From contig JAKSIF010000013.1 of NCBI GenBank assembly GCA_024398965.1, forward strand, positions 1-64,000: a DNA stretch of 64,000 nucleotides, read 5' to 3'. A program made the position numbers and the translations under genes. Source of the DNA: Fibrobacter sp. GTDB taxonomy: Bacteria; Fibrobacterota; Fibrobacteria; Fibrobacterales; Fibrobacteraceae. This document shows, piece by piece, positions 6,190-13,587 of this stretch; position 1 is the stretch's first letter, and each line of letters starts with the position of its first letter. The notes beneath the pieces were generated by a model, which worked only from the letters and a program-made list of their open reading frames with translations, searched no databases and was not told where the DNA came from.

Positions 6190-6453
6190 ATGAAAAACAT
6201 CAAGATTCTTGTCAGTGAATGTAAATGCAACCAGTCCTTCGCCGATTCCGTAGAGCGAATCGTCAAGGAAATGGGAATCGAGGCGACCGTTACTCGTATT
6301 GACGATATCGTTCAGATGATTCCCTACAATATAATGTCTCTCCCTGCCTTGGTGGTAGATGAAAAGGTGGTGGTCAAGGGCAAAATCAACGATGACGAAA
6401 TCCGCAAGGTGCTGGGTTTATTGAATTCTTGCAGCTGTGGAAATTGCGGGTAG
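6190..6453 (+). CDS. Small thioredoxin-fold protein of the ars operon
   Basis: An 87-residue cytoplasmic protein of the small thioredoxin/redox-active disulfide type. Strand KNIKILVSECKCN places Cys11 and Cys13 at the active site, a CxC instead of the common CxxC, and the cis-proline loop is SLPALVV (Pro52). A C-terminal tail SCSCGNCG adds three further cysteines, a likely thiol relay or metalloid-binding tag. AAAGGAAATAAA before the ATG decides this start over an in-frame ATG at 6130. It lies three bases before arsF. It may supply electrons to ArsF or ArsC, or occupy the place of arsE in arsEFG loci; that last point is a guess. Confidence 0.75.
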   Translation: MKNIKILVSECKCNQSFADSVERIVKEMGIEATVTRIDDIVQMIPYNIMSLPALVVDEKVVVKGKINDDEIRKVLGLLNSCSCGNCG

Positions 6454-6456
6454 TTT

Positions 6457-6846
6457 ATGAAGAAAGTTTTCTTGTTTTTGCTGGCTTGTGCCACAATGGT
6501 TATTGCCCAAGGGCCTGCCGTAGATGTGCTTTACTTTCACGGAGCGCAGCGTTGCATTACTTGTCGTAGCATTGAAAAGCTAACAAAGGAAGTATTGCAG
6601 GAGAGTTTTGCGAAAGAATTGAAGTCTGGCAAGGTTACGTTTACGGTTGTTGATATTTCTGAACCGACTAGTGAAAAGATTGCCAAGGAATATAAGGTGA
6701 CGTGGTCTTCTCTTTTCGTGAATAAGTGGGAGGGCGCTAACGAAAAACGCAATAACCTGACTCAGATGGGCTTTTCTTACGCAAAGAATCAGCCTGCCGA
6801 ATTCAAGAAGCGTTTTAAGCAGGTAATGGATGACCTTCTTAAATAA
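6457..6846 (+). CDS. arsF: ArsF-family nitroreductase subunit, exported
   Basis: A 129-residue protein with a signal peptide (MKKVFLFLLACATMVIAQ) and a thioredoxin-like domain: VLYFHGAQRCITCRSIEKLTKEVL carries Cys33-x-x-Cys36. The FHGxxRCxxC signature is typical of the ArsF family, linked in earlier work to reduction of nitroaromatic arsenicals together with ArsE and export by ArsG. It overlaps the arsG start by 17 bases, so the two are translationally coupled. Expected location is the periplasm or membrane surface. Whether it handles nitrophenyl arsenicals in this organism cannot be read from sequence. Confidence 0.8.
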   Translation: MKKVFLFLLACATMVIAQGPAVDVLYFHGAQRCITCRSIEKLTKEVLQESFAKELKSGKVTFTVVDISEPTSEKIAKEYKVTWSSLFVNKWEGANEKRNNLTQMGFSYAKNQPAEFKKRFKQVMDDLLK

Positions 6847-7543
6847 TCTTCTGGAAAGTAGCCAGCTGCCTTTTTTTACCGCAGTTATTTTAGGGTTGCT
6901 TACGGCGATTTCTCCTTGCCCGTTGCTAACCAATATTACGGCTGTAGGGTTCATTAGTAAAAAGGTGGATAAACCGCGCGCTGTATTTTTGCGAGGGCTT
7001 TTCTATGCGTTTGGTCGTGTTGTCAGCTACAGCGTTCTTGGGTTTATCCTAATTGCGGTTCTTCGTAAGGGCGGAGATGTTTTTGATATCCAAAATTTTG
7101 TAGGGCGGGCTGGCGAAACTGTACTTGGGCCGGTTCTTATTGTGATGGGCTTGTTCATGCTTTTGGGACATCTTTTGCCTTTGCCAAAATTTGGTTTCAA
7201 GGGTGTTGATGAATCAAAGTTCAATGGCCGATTGAACAGTGGGCTGGGCTCCTTTTTGCTGGGAATGCTTTTTGCGCTTGCCTTTTGCCCGACCAGTGGC
7301 ATGCTTTACTTTGGAATGCTGATTCCCATGTCGATGGGGGCAACCGGTGGTTATTTTTTGCCGATTGCTTTTGGACTAGCCTCTTCGCTACCCATTTTGA
7401 TCATCGCCTACATTTTGGCGTTTAGCATTAACCGGCTTGGTGTTGCTGTTGGAAAAATGAAACTTTTCCAAGTTTGGTTTAACCGAATCGTTGCGCTGCT
7501 TTTTATAGTGGCTGGAATCTTAAAAACTTTTATGGAGTTTTAA
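6830..7543 (+). CDS. arsG: ArsG-family permease (DsbD/CcdA-like)
   Basis: A 237-residue membrane protein with about six segments and the DsbD/CcdA-like hallmark motifs TAISPCPLLTN in the first segment and LAFCPTSGMLYFG in the fourth, each giving one conserved cysteine beside proline. This resembles ArsG, proposed to export aminobenzyl arsenicals, and also thiol-electron transporters of the CcdA family. Overlap with arsF and three bases to arsC place it firmly in the ars operon. A thiol-reductase role feeding electrons to exported ArsF is an alternative worth keeping, because ArsF has a CxxC. Confidence 0.8.
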   Translation: MTFLNNLLESSQLPFFTAVILGLLTAISPCPLLTNITAVGFISKKVDKPRAVFLRGLFYAFGRVVSYSVLGFILIAVLRKGGDVFDIQNFVGRAGETVLGPVLIVMGLFMLLGHLLPLPKFGFKGVDESKFNGRLNSGLGSFLLGMLFALAFCPTSGMLYFGMLIPMSMGATGGYFLPIAFGLASSLPILIIAYILAFSINRLGVAVGKMKLFQVWFNRIVALLFIVAGILKTFMEF

Positions 7544-7545
7544 CT

Positions 7546-7974
7546 ATGAAAATTCTCGTTTTGTGTACAGGAAATCGTTGCCGCAGCCAAATGGCTCATG
7601 GCATTTTGCAGAATCTGGATTCTTCGTTGGTGGTGTGTTCCGCTGGCGTAACGCCCGCGCAGGAAGTACATCCCTTGGGCGTCAAGGTGATGGCGGAAAT
7701 TGGCATTGATATTTCAAAGCATTTTCCGAAGCATGTGAATCAGTATTTGAATGAGCCTTGGGATTTTGTCATCACGGTTTGCGGTGGTGCGAAGGAATCT
7801 TGCCCGGTGTTCTTTGGGCAGGTTGGAGAGCGCTTGCACATTGGCTTTGACGATCCCGACGCCTTCAAGGGAACAGAAGAAGAAATCCTTCCCGAATTTC
7901 GTCGCGTTCGTGATGAAATCAAAATGAAGATGGAAGAATTTTACCTGACAAAAATCAAAAATTCCAAGGCGTAA
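7546..7974 (+). CDS. arsC: Thioredoxin-coupled arsenate reductase
   Basis: A 142-residue enzyme of the low-molecular-weight phosphatase fold that reduces arsenate to arsenite. The P-loop is CTGNRCRS (Cys7 to Arg13), and the flexible redox pair is VCGGAKESC (Cys79 and Cys86), matching C10/C82/C89 of the pI258-type ArsC. The presence of both later cysteines separates it from plain LMW tyrosine phosphatases such as the one at 15168. ATG follows the arsG stop by three bases; GTTTTAACT gives only a weak binding site, so coupling is likely. Arsenite formed here needs an efflux route: no ArsB or Acr3 is present in this window. Confidence 0.93.
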   Translation: MKILVLCTGNRCRSQMAHGILQNLDSSLVVCSAGVTPAQEVHPLGVKVMAEIGIDISKHFPKHVNQYLNEPWDFVITVCGGAKESCPVFFGQVGERLHIGFDDPDAFKGTEEEILPEFRRVRDEIKMKMEEFYLTKIKNSKA

Positions 7975-7989
7975 AATCGCGAGGTTAAA

Positions 7990-9045
7990 ATGATTCAGCA
8001 GTTTGCAGATTGGCTTATCTATGGCTTGTGTGGCCTGGATGCTGCGTCCCGTTTAGGGGCCGCGCTTAACTTCTTTGTTTACGATTCCATAAAGATTGTG
8101 CTATTGCTTTTTGCCATCAGTTTCTTGATGGGAATTGTGAACGCCTATTTTCCGGTGGAGCGACTTCGCAATTTCTTGACGACTCATAAGCTGTTTGGTT
8201 TGCAGTATTTGCTGGCGGCGCTTTTCGGGGCGATAACTCCTTTCTGTTCCTGCTCCAGCATTCCGCTGTTTATCGGCTTTGTGAAAGGCGGAATTCCTCT
8301 GGGAGTGACCTTTGCATTCTTGATTACTTCGCCCTTGGTCAATGAAGTTGCTGTGGCCATGCTTGCGGCGACATTTGGCTGGAAGGTGACGGTGATTTAT
8401 GTGGCCAGCGGGATTTTGCTGGGAACTGTTTTGGGCGCGATTCTTGGTAAATTTAAATTGGAGAGATTGTTGAGTCCATGGGTGCGGCAGATTCAGGAAA
8501 TGTCTATGCGAGCGGCTGCGAACTCTGATGTTACGCAAGCCGACTCCTTGCAAGCCAATGATGAAACTTCGCGATACTCCTTCTTCCAGCGCCTCCCAGG
8601 CATCGCACGTGGATCCTTGAACATTGTCCGCGGCGTAATCCTCTATGTAATTATCGGTATCGCCATTGGTGCGGCCATGCACGGCTATGTGCCTACAGGA
8701 TTCTTTGAAAATTATCTTTCTTCGGAGCACTGGTACGCCGTTCCCCTGGCTGTGATTTTGGCGGTGCCCATGTATTCCAATGCGGCTGGCGTTGTGCCCA
8801 TTATCGAAGTGCTGGTGGCAAAGGGCGTTGCCATTGGAACTGCGCTTTCCTTTATGATGGCGGTGGTGGGGCTTTCGCTCCCTGAGGCCATGATGCTAAA
8901 GAAAGTCATGTCCCTAAAGCTTCTGCTGATCTTCTTTGGAACAGTTGCCCTGAGCATCATTGTGCTTGGACTGTTGTTTAATGGGTTTGGGATATATGCA
9001 ACAGATTGTTGTATATGGAAGAATTTTCTGAAAAATTTTCTATAA
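7990..9045 (+). CDS. arsP: ArsP-type permease (DUF318)
   Basis: A 351-residue permease with about eight membrane segments and the signature TPFCSCSSIPLF (Cys86, Cys88), which in characterised ArsP proteins helps to bind trivalent organoarsenicals such as methylarsenite and reduced roxarsone. A hydrophilic loop (~residues 165-205) divides the two halves; the second half repeats the fold with VPMYSNAAGVVP. The C terminus (YATDCCIWKNF) has an extra cysteine pair. GAGGTTAAA precedes the ATG. It ends the ars operon. Some DUF318 permeases have other substrates, but the operon context favours arsenicals. Confidence 0.85.
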   Translation: MIQQFADWLIYGLCGLDAASRLGAALNFFVYDSIKIVLLLFAISFLMGIVNAYFPVERLRNFLTTHKLFGLQYLLAALFGAITPFCSCSSIPLFIGFVKGGIPLGVTFAFLITSPLVNEVAVAMLAATFGWKVTVIYVASGILLGTVLGAILGKFKLERLLSPWVRQIQEMSMRAAANSDVTQADSLQANDETSRYSFFQRLPGIARGSLNIVRGVILYVIIGIAIGAAMHGYVPTGFFENYLSSEHWYAVPLAVILAVPMYSNAAGVVPIIEVLVAKGVAIGTALSFMMAVVGLSLPEAMMLKKVMSLKLLLIFFGTVALSIIVLGLLFNGFGIYATDCCIWKNFLKNFL

Positions 9046-9076
9046 AAATTGCAATTTTAGTTCAAAAATCAAATTT

Positions 9077-9123
9077 TTGTTGCATAGAATTATTTGAAAA
9101 GTTGTTGCATAAGCCTATATTTT
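9077..9123 (+). promoter_or_regulatory. Promoter of TIGR02147 gene with direct repeats
   Basis: Two exact copies of TTGTTGCATA lie at 9077-9086 and 9102-9111, 25 bases apart. The second falls between a TTGAAA (9094-9099) and a TATATTTT box (9116-9123). A related inverted sequence, GCAACAGATTGTTG, is near 8999-9012 in the end of arsP. The spacing fits a regulator binding on one DNA face, perhaps the product of the gene itself. The TATATT box is 6 bases before the ATG, so the mRNA may be leaderless. Confidence 0.45.
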
Positions 9124-9129
9124 TAGGTG

Positions 9130-9963
9130 ATGAAACCTATCGTTGAATACACCGATTTTCGAAAGTTCATGCTGGACTTCTATGAAGAGCAGAAATTGCG
9201 CCATGGGTTTACTTGGCGTGAGTTCTCCAAGAAGGCTGGATTTTCGTCGTCGTCCTACATGAAGGTGGTGTGCGACGGAAAGAGCAAACTGAGTCGAATC
9301 GGTGTGGAGCGCGCAGGCGAGGCCATGGGGCTTGTGGGTTTCGAGATGGATTACTTTAGGGCCATGGTGAAGTTTGGCCAGGAAGAAGACCAAGCGAAGA
9401 AAAAGCTTGCCTACGAAGAAATGGTTTCCATTGCAAGGCTTCATAAGGTGCGAGTCATTGACAGCGAACTTTTCGACTTTTATGAAAGCTGGAAAAATCC
9501 GGTGCTTCGCGAACTTGCTCCCATGATGCCGGGGGCGACGCCTGGAGAAATGGCGAAGAAATGTCTGCCGAAAGTTTCTGCGGAAGAAGTGCGAGAAACT
9601 CTTGCGTTTCTCACGAAGAATGGTTTCCTAAAAAAGATGTCGGACGATACTTTTGAACAGGCGGAAAAATCCATTACGGGCTCGCCGGAAGCGACGCGCC
9701 TGGCCATTCGCGGAATGCATTACAAGATGGCCTGCCTTGCGGCAAACTCGCTGGACTTGCCGAAGGAAGAGCGAAACTTTACTGGCGTCACCATGGGCGT
9801 TTCTAAAAATTCTTACGAGCGGATCGTGAAGGAACTGGATGAATGCCGCCGCAAGATTATTGCCATCGCTGCAGAAGATGAAAATATCGATCAGGTTTAT
9901 CGCCTGAATCTGCAGTTGTTCCCGCTGACAAAGAACGCGAAGGAGAAGGATGATGAAAAATAA
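9130..9963 (+). CDS. TIGR02147 family regulator-like protein
   Basis: A 277-residue member of the paralogous family first defined in Fibrobacter succinogenes (TIGR02147, now also DUF4423). The N-terminal part YTDFRKFMLDFYEEQKLRHGFTWREFSKKAGFSSSSYMKVVCDGKSKLS looks like an HTH unit, and ELFDFYESWKNPVLRELAPM opens the middle domain. A GTG at 9127 could also start it; ATG at 9130 is preferred. The gene overlaps the next lipoprotein gene by 14 bases, the common pairing of these regulators with a secreted protein gene. It probably controls that gene and itself; target DNA and signal are unknown. Confidence 0.85.
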   Translation: MKPIVEYTDFRKFMLDFYEEQKLRHGFTWREFSKKAGFSSSSYMKVVCDGKSKLSRIGVERAGEAMGLVGFEMDYFRAMVKFGQEEDQAKKKLAYEEMVSIARLHKVRVIDSELFDFYESWKNPVLRELAPMMPGATPGEMAKKCLPKVSAEEVRETLAFLTKNGFLKKMSDDTFEQAEKSITGSPEATRLAIRGMHYKMACLAANSLDLPKEERNFTGVTMGVSKNSYERIVKELDECRRKIIAIAAEDENIDQVYRLNLQLFPLTKNAKEKDDEK

Positions 9964-10831
9964 ATTCATTTTGTCCGTGGCTAGTTTCATCGGATTGTCT
10001 GCGGGTCTGTTCTGCGCTTGTTCCGACAGCAGTTCTGTCGCAGGGACCGCAGAAGAACCGAACCAGATTGCCGTTGAAGATGTTTCTTCGTCTAGCATCC
10101 AGATTCCCGGTCAAGCCGGAGATGTCGTTGAGCCGCAATCATCTTCTTCTGTCATCCTGAGTTCTTCTTCCGTCATCCTCGACCCCGATCGAGGATCTAG
10201 CAGTTCCATTACACCTCCGAGCTCCGGAAGCGATGACGCTCCGGCAGTTGTTCCGCCAAGCAATGGCGTAGAGCCGAAGACTCTTGATAATTTCGTCAAG
10301 CAGTACGTCAACGATGTCAACACGAAGTTTGATGACAATGTTCTTGCTTATAACTTGGTATATGAAAAACAGTGTGGCGGAGCGTCGGATGATTGCGAAG
10401 ATGCTACTCCTGTCTATTACGAATTGACTACGCCAGGTTTACACAAAGATATGGACATGTCCCATGTTGAAATGTTGTTCCCGAAGACAATAGATTATCT
10501 CGCAAAGACACCAAGCGTTGATGAATATTGTCCGTTCTACTTGTTGAACATTTCTCCTATTGGTATGGATGGCGGCTACACTCCAGAAACGGGATTTGTG
10601 CTAGCGAATATTGAAGGCGGTAAGTTGACTGTAATTGCACTTCGTTCACACACCTGCGAAAATACTGATAAATACAGAGTATTTGGAATTCTATTCCGTT
10701 ACTGTGGGAATCTTTCGCTTGATTCTATAATTGAATTCATTGAACCCGATGGCAATTTTACGACGGAATGCAGGCCCGCAAATTCCATTGATGTTTCGTC
10801 GGAATGGGTGAACAAAAATTTATTGAGATAA
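9950..10831 (+). CDS. Lipoprotein with serine-rich linker derived from a repeat element
   Basis: A 293-residue lipoprotein of unknown function. Leader and lipobox end at LFCAC-SDSSS; residues ~40-90 are a Ser/Pro-rich linker with SSSSVIL repeats; the remaining ~190 residues form a globular domain with six or more cysteines (KQCGGASDDC, YCPFYL, SHTCEN, RYCGN, TECRP), likely disulfide bonded. ATGATG start overlaps the TIGR02147 gene. The linker DNA (10110-10200) contains pieces of a genome repeat also seen at 13460-13530, so part of the linker may have come from an inserted element. No known domain is recognised. Confidence 0.75.
   Translation: MMKNKFILSVASFIGLSAGLFCACSDSSSVAGTAEEPNQIAVEDVSSSSIQIPGQAGDVVEPQSSSSVILSSSSVILDPDRGSSSSITPPSSGSDDAPAVVPPSNGVEPKTLDNFVKQYVNDVNTKFDDNVLAYNLVYEKQCGGASDDCEDATPVYYELTTPGLHKDMDMSHVEMLFPKTIDYLAKTPSVDEYCPFYLLNISPIGMDGGYTPETGFVLANIEGGKLTVIALRSHTCENTDKYRVFGILFRYCGNLSLDSIIEFIEPDGNFTTECRPANSIDVSSEWVNKNLLR
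10110..10200. repeat. Repeat-element fragments inside a coding region
   Basis: Within the lipoprotein linker the DNA shows CAGATTCCCGGTCAAGCCGG (palindromic CCGGTCAAGCCGG), then GTCATCCTGAG, then GTCATCCTCGA-CCCCGATCGAGGATCTAG with arms ATCCTCGA/TCGAGGAT. The words GTCATCCTGAG, GGATCTAG and AGATTCC also make up the intergenic repeat at 13460-13530. The frame stays open through all of it and yields Ser-, Ile-, Pro-rich protein. Confidence 0.6.
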
Positions 10832-10836
10832 CACAT

Positions 10837-10869
10837 GTCATTGCGAGCCTCGTAGAGGCGTGGCAATCT
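10837..10869. repeat. REP-like palindromic element (CATTGCGAG family)
   Basis: Between the two lipoprotein genes lies a short element starting GTCATTGCGAG and ending GGCAATCT, with an inner hairpin GCCTC-GTA-GAGGC (10847-10859) and outer arms ATTGC/GCAAT. Elements of this word pattern are scattered through many bacterial genomes as REP-type sequences. It may act as a transcription or mRNA-stability signal between the two genes. Confidence 0.6.
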
Positions 10870-10885
10870 AAACAAAAAGGAAACT

Positions 10886-11860
10886 ATGAATATCAAAAAA
10901 TTTGTGCTAGGGCTTTCTACGACCCTGGCGGTTATAGGACTCGTTGCCTGCGGTGACGATAGTGCGAGTGCTTCAAATTCCGGCGAGGAATTGGAATCCT
11001 CCTCCAGTATCACGCAAAATGAGAATGATGTGTCCAGCAGCTCCATTGACGGAGCAAACTGCACTGACGAATTTTCAAATTGTGTGATGCCGGTTTCTTC
11101 TTCACTTGCAGAAGATGTAAGCTCCTCTAGCTCTGAACTGGATTGCATCGTGCTAGAACCAAACTCTTCCTCTAGCAGTTTTTTGATTCCCTCTTGCGGG
11201 CAAAACGTCACTTGGCAAGAAACATGCGTTGACACTGAATTTGAAGGAGAAGTATGCGACGCCATTGGCTGCGGGGCTCTGGATTGTTTTGAAAATCAAA
11301 AAGGATGGCATGCCTTAAGTTGTGATGGCGGCAGTGTCATGATTTGTGACGGAACTCGTTGGCAATATACCAATTGCGTTTTGCCGATAATCGGTTCGTC
11401 AAGTTCTTCTGTCGAAAATGCATCAAGTTCCTCTGCTTATGACCCTGCGGGAGCCAACGGCAAACCTTGCGAAATAGAAAGCGAAGAAAGATATGTGGGA
11501 CCTTATGCATATGTATGCAGGGATGGTCAACTGACTTTCTCGGAAGATCTTTCTGACCCCTGTGACGCTGATAATGATTGCGGCTCCAGCGAGTATCCAG
11601 AAGGCTGGCAGAATGAACCTTGCTCCACTGAAGATGAAGTAAGATTGGATGAAACTTTTGAATACCGCTGCGTTGGTGGAAAATGGTCTATCCAAGGATA
11701 CAATCCTAATCTTGTAGATCCTAATGCCGAACGTTGCAGAAGTAGCGAAATCGAAGGTTCTGCTTGCGATGTAAGTGGCGACCTTTCCCATATGTCAGTA
11801 AATGGTTGCGAGTTCTTCTGCTACGGCGGAAAGTGGGAATACACTCCGCCTCCAATGTAG
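10886..11860 (+). CDS. Cysteine-rich repeat lipoprotein
   Basis: A 324-residue lipoprotein: leader ending at GLVAC-GDDSAS, a Ser/Glu-rich linker (~25-100), then a disulfide-rich region. Three to four units of about 40 residues can be aligned by the ending C-x-x-G-x-W: SCDGGSVMICDGTRWQY, YVCRDGQLTFS, EYRCVGGKWSIQ and EFFCYGGKWEYT, each preceded by an N-terminal Cys (PCEIE, PCSTE, ACDVS). SSSS linkers separate the first unit from the others. AAGGA precedes the ATG. Such C-x-x-G-K-W repeats are common in Fibrobacter surface proteins and may bind polysaccharide, but no function is proven. It lies 54 bases after the preceding lipoprotein gene. Confidence 0.75.
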   Translation: MNIKKFVLGLSTTLAVIGLVACGDDSASASNSGEELESSSSITQNENDVSSSSIDGANCTDEFSNCVMPVSSSLAEDVSSSSSELDCIVLEPNSSSSSFLIPSCGQNVTWQETCVDTEFEGEVCDAIGCGALDCFENQKGWHALSCDGGSVMICDGTRWQYTNCVLPIIGSSSSSVENASSSSAYDPAGANGKPCEIESEERYVGPYAYVCRDGQLTFSEDLSDPCDADNDCGSSEYPEGWQNEPCSTEDEVRLDETFEYRCVGGKWSIQGYNPNLVDPNAERCRSSEIEGSACDVSGDLSHMSVNGCEFFCYGGKWEYTPPPM

Positions 11861-11865
11861 CAGAA

Positions 11866-13338
11866 TTAAGAAATCGCCACTTCGTACAATGCGTTCAATG
11901 CCTTTTCCAATTTCTTGGAAGACAAGGCGGAATAGTTGATGATGAATTGATGTTCGCTGGGGGTAGCCTCGGTGTAGTAATCCGAAAGGGCGCCGATGCG
12001 GACGCCCTTTTCTTCAGCCCGCTTGCAGAATTCTTCGTCGCTTAGGCGGGTCTGAATTCGCATAATGAAATGCAGGCCGGCGTTTTCTTCGGAGATTTCT
12101 ACAAGGTGAGCTAGCTTGCTTTTGCTGATGGCATGGAGTAATGTATCGCGGCGACCGCGGTACAGATTGCGCATGCGGTTGATGTGCTTTTCGAAGGAGC
12201 CGTCGTCGATGAACTTTGCGAGAGCCAACTGTTCCAGCGTGGAAATGGTGCAGGCGTAGAAGGAAAATTCCTCGTGGAATTTTTTGGCCAGAGGCTTGGG
12301 CAACACCATGTAGCTGAAGCGGGCTGATGACGTGAGAGTCTTGGAGAAGGTGTTGATGTAAATGACCTTATCCATGACGTCGATGTTTTTCATGGCGGGA
12401 ATGGGGGAACCCACCATACGAAATTCGCTGTCGTAGTCGTCTTCTACAATGTAGCGGTTGCTGGATTTTGCTGCCCAGCTCAATAGCTCGTATCGGCGGC
12501 TCACTGGCGTCACGATGCCTGAGGGAAAATGGTGGGATGGCGAAATGTGAATGACATCGGTGCAGGTTTCTTCCAGCTGGTCGATGATGACTCCGCTTGC
12601 ATCCATAGGAATGAAGTTGCAGACCACATTCATCTTGCGGTAGATTTTTGAAATCTTGCTGTAGCCTGGATCTTCTACGCCGTATTTCTTGTCGAAACCT
12701 AAAAGTTGTACCAGCAGGCCGTACAAGTAATCTGTGCCTGCGCCCATGATGATTTGGCTGGGGTCCACATCCATGTTGCGGAAGCCACGCAGAAATTTTG
12801 CGATGGACTTACGAAGAGCCATGAGGCCGCCATACGGCGAAGGCTCCAGAAGTTCCTTCTGGTTTTCACAGATGATTTTTCGCATGTTTTTTGCCCAAGT
12901 GGAAAAGGGGAAACTTTCTGGATCCACTTGGTTGTTGACGAAATCGGCCAGATATTTTTTTGGGGACGCTGGCTTTCCAATGCTGTTTTTATAAAAATTA
13001 CTGGACAGGTCCTCTGAAAAATTTTTTTGTGCTTCCCGGGACTGTTTTAGGTTGGCCTGAGTCGCGGATTGCAGGTGTCCAAAAGTTTTGCCGGTATCGA
13101 TGGCAGAAACGAAGAATCCCTTGCGAGGCTCCGTGTAGATAAATCCTTCAGCCAGAAGCTGGGCGTAGGCGTTTTCCACCGTAATGACGCTGACGCCAAG
13201 ATGTACCGCAAAAGGCCGCTTTGAAGGCAACTTTTCGTCGGCGGGGAGAACACCCGAAAGAATGTCCTTCTTGATACACTTATAGAGGTAGTGGTACAGG
13301 GAATCGGAATCCGTTTTCTTGATGTCGTAGCTGAGCAT
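11866..13338 (-). CDS. pdxR: PdxR-type MocR regulator (GntR HTH plus aminotransferase fold)
   Basis: A 490-residue MocR-family protein. Residues ~10-75 are a GntR winged helix (DILSGVLPADEKLPSKRPFAVHLGVSVITVENAYAQLLAEGFI), followed by a linker and a class I aminotransferase-like domain with the PLP lysine in NTFSKTLTSSARFS and substrate loop DDYDSEFR. It lies divergently from pdxS, the diagnostic place of PdxR, which senses pyridoxal phosphate and controls pdxST. Candidate PdxR half sites lie in the shared intergenic region. The gene ends five bases from the convergent lipoprotein gene. Identity as PdxR rests on context plus fold. Confidence 0.9.
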   Translation of the reverse strand: MLSYDIKKTDSDSLYHYLYKCIKKDILSGVLPADEKLPSKRPFAVHLGVSVITVENAYAQLLAEGFIYTEPRKGFFVSAIDTGKTFGHLQSATQANLKQSREAQKNFSEDLSSNFYKNSIGKPASPKKYLADFVNNQVDPESFPFSTWAKNMRKIICENQKELLEPSPYGGLMALRKSIAKFLRGFRNMDVDPSQIIMGAGTDYLYGLLVQLLGFDKKYGVEDPGYSKISKIYRKMNVVCNFIPMDASGVIIDQLEETCTDVIHISPSHHFPSGIVTPVSRRYELLSWAAKSSNRYIVEDDYDSEFRMVGSPIPAMKNIDVMDKVIYINTFSKTLTSSARFSYMVLPKPLAKKFHEEFSFYACTISTLEQLALAKFIDDGSFEKHINRMRNLYRGRRDTLLHAISKSKLAHLVEISEENAGLHFIMRIQTRLSDEEFCKRAEEKGVRIGALSDYYTEATPSEHQFIINYSALSSKKLEKALNALYEVAIS

Positions 13339-13344
13339 AATCTG

Positions 13345-13398
13345 ACCTTAATCTGGACTTGTTAAAATAATAGAAAATTGAATATTTAAAAAGGTCAG
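13345..13398. promoter_or_regulatory. PdxR box array: two direct and one inverted half site
   Basis: AATCTGACCTT and AATCTGGACTT are adjacent direct repeats (cores CTGACCTT 13345-13352 and CTGGACTT 13356-13363), and AAGGTCAG at 13391-13398 is the exact inverted copy of the first. Mixed direct and inverted half sites are typical for MocR/PdxR proteins. They begin seven bases from the pdxR start, so autoregulation together with control of pdxST is likely. Confidence 0.6.
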
Positions 13399-13457
13399 CT
13401 TAAAACCTAATTTACCTCCTGAAACGATAGGGAATATAACCTATGAAACAATTCAGT

Positions 13458-13530
13458 GTGTCATCCTGAGCGAAGCGTAGCGTAGTCGAAGGATCTAGAT
13501 TCCTCGACAAGCTCGGAATGACACTTGTGA
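13458..13530. repeat. Intergenic repeat element (GTCATCCTGAGCG family)
   Basis: A ~70-base element with ends GTGTCAT and ATGACAC, containing CCTGAGCGAAGCGTAGCGTAG, CGAAGGATCTAGATTCC and a small hairpin around CTCGACAAGCTCGG. This word set is a common dispersed repeat; parts recur inside the coding region at 10110-10200. It lies between the pdxR boxes and the pdxS gene, and so within or just before the pdxST leader. Confidence 0.65.
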
Positions 13531-13587
13531 CTTTGTAGAGAAGAATCCCATTCAGATTGATGTTACTAACAAAAAATGAGGTAAAAA

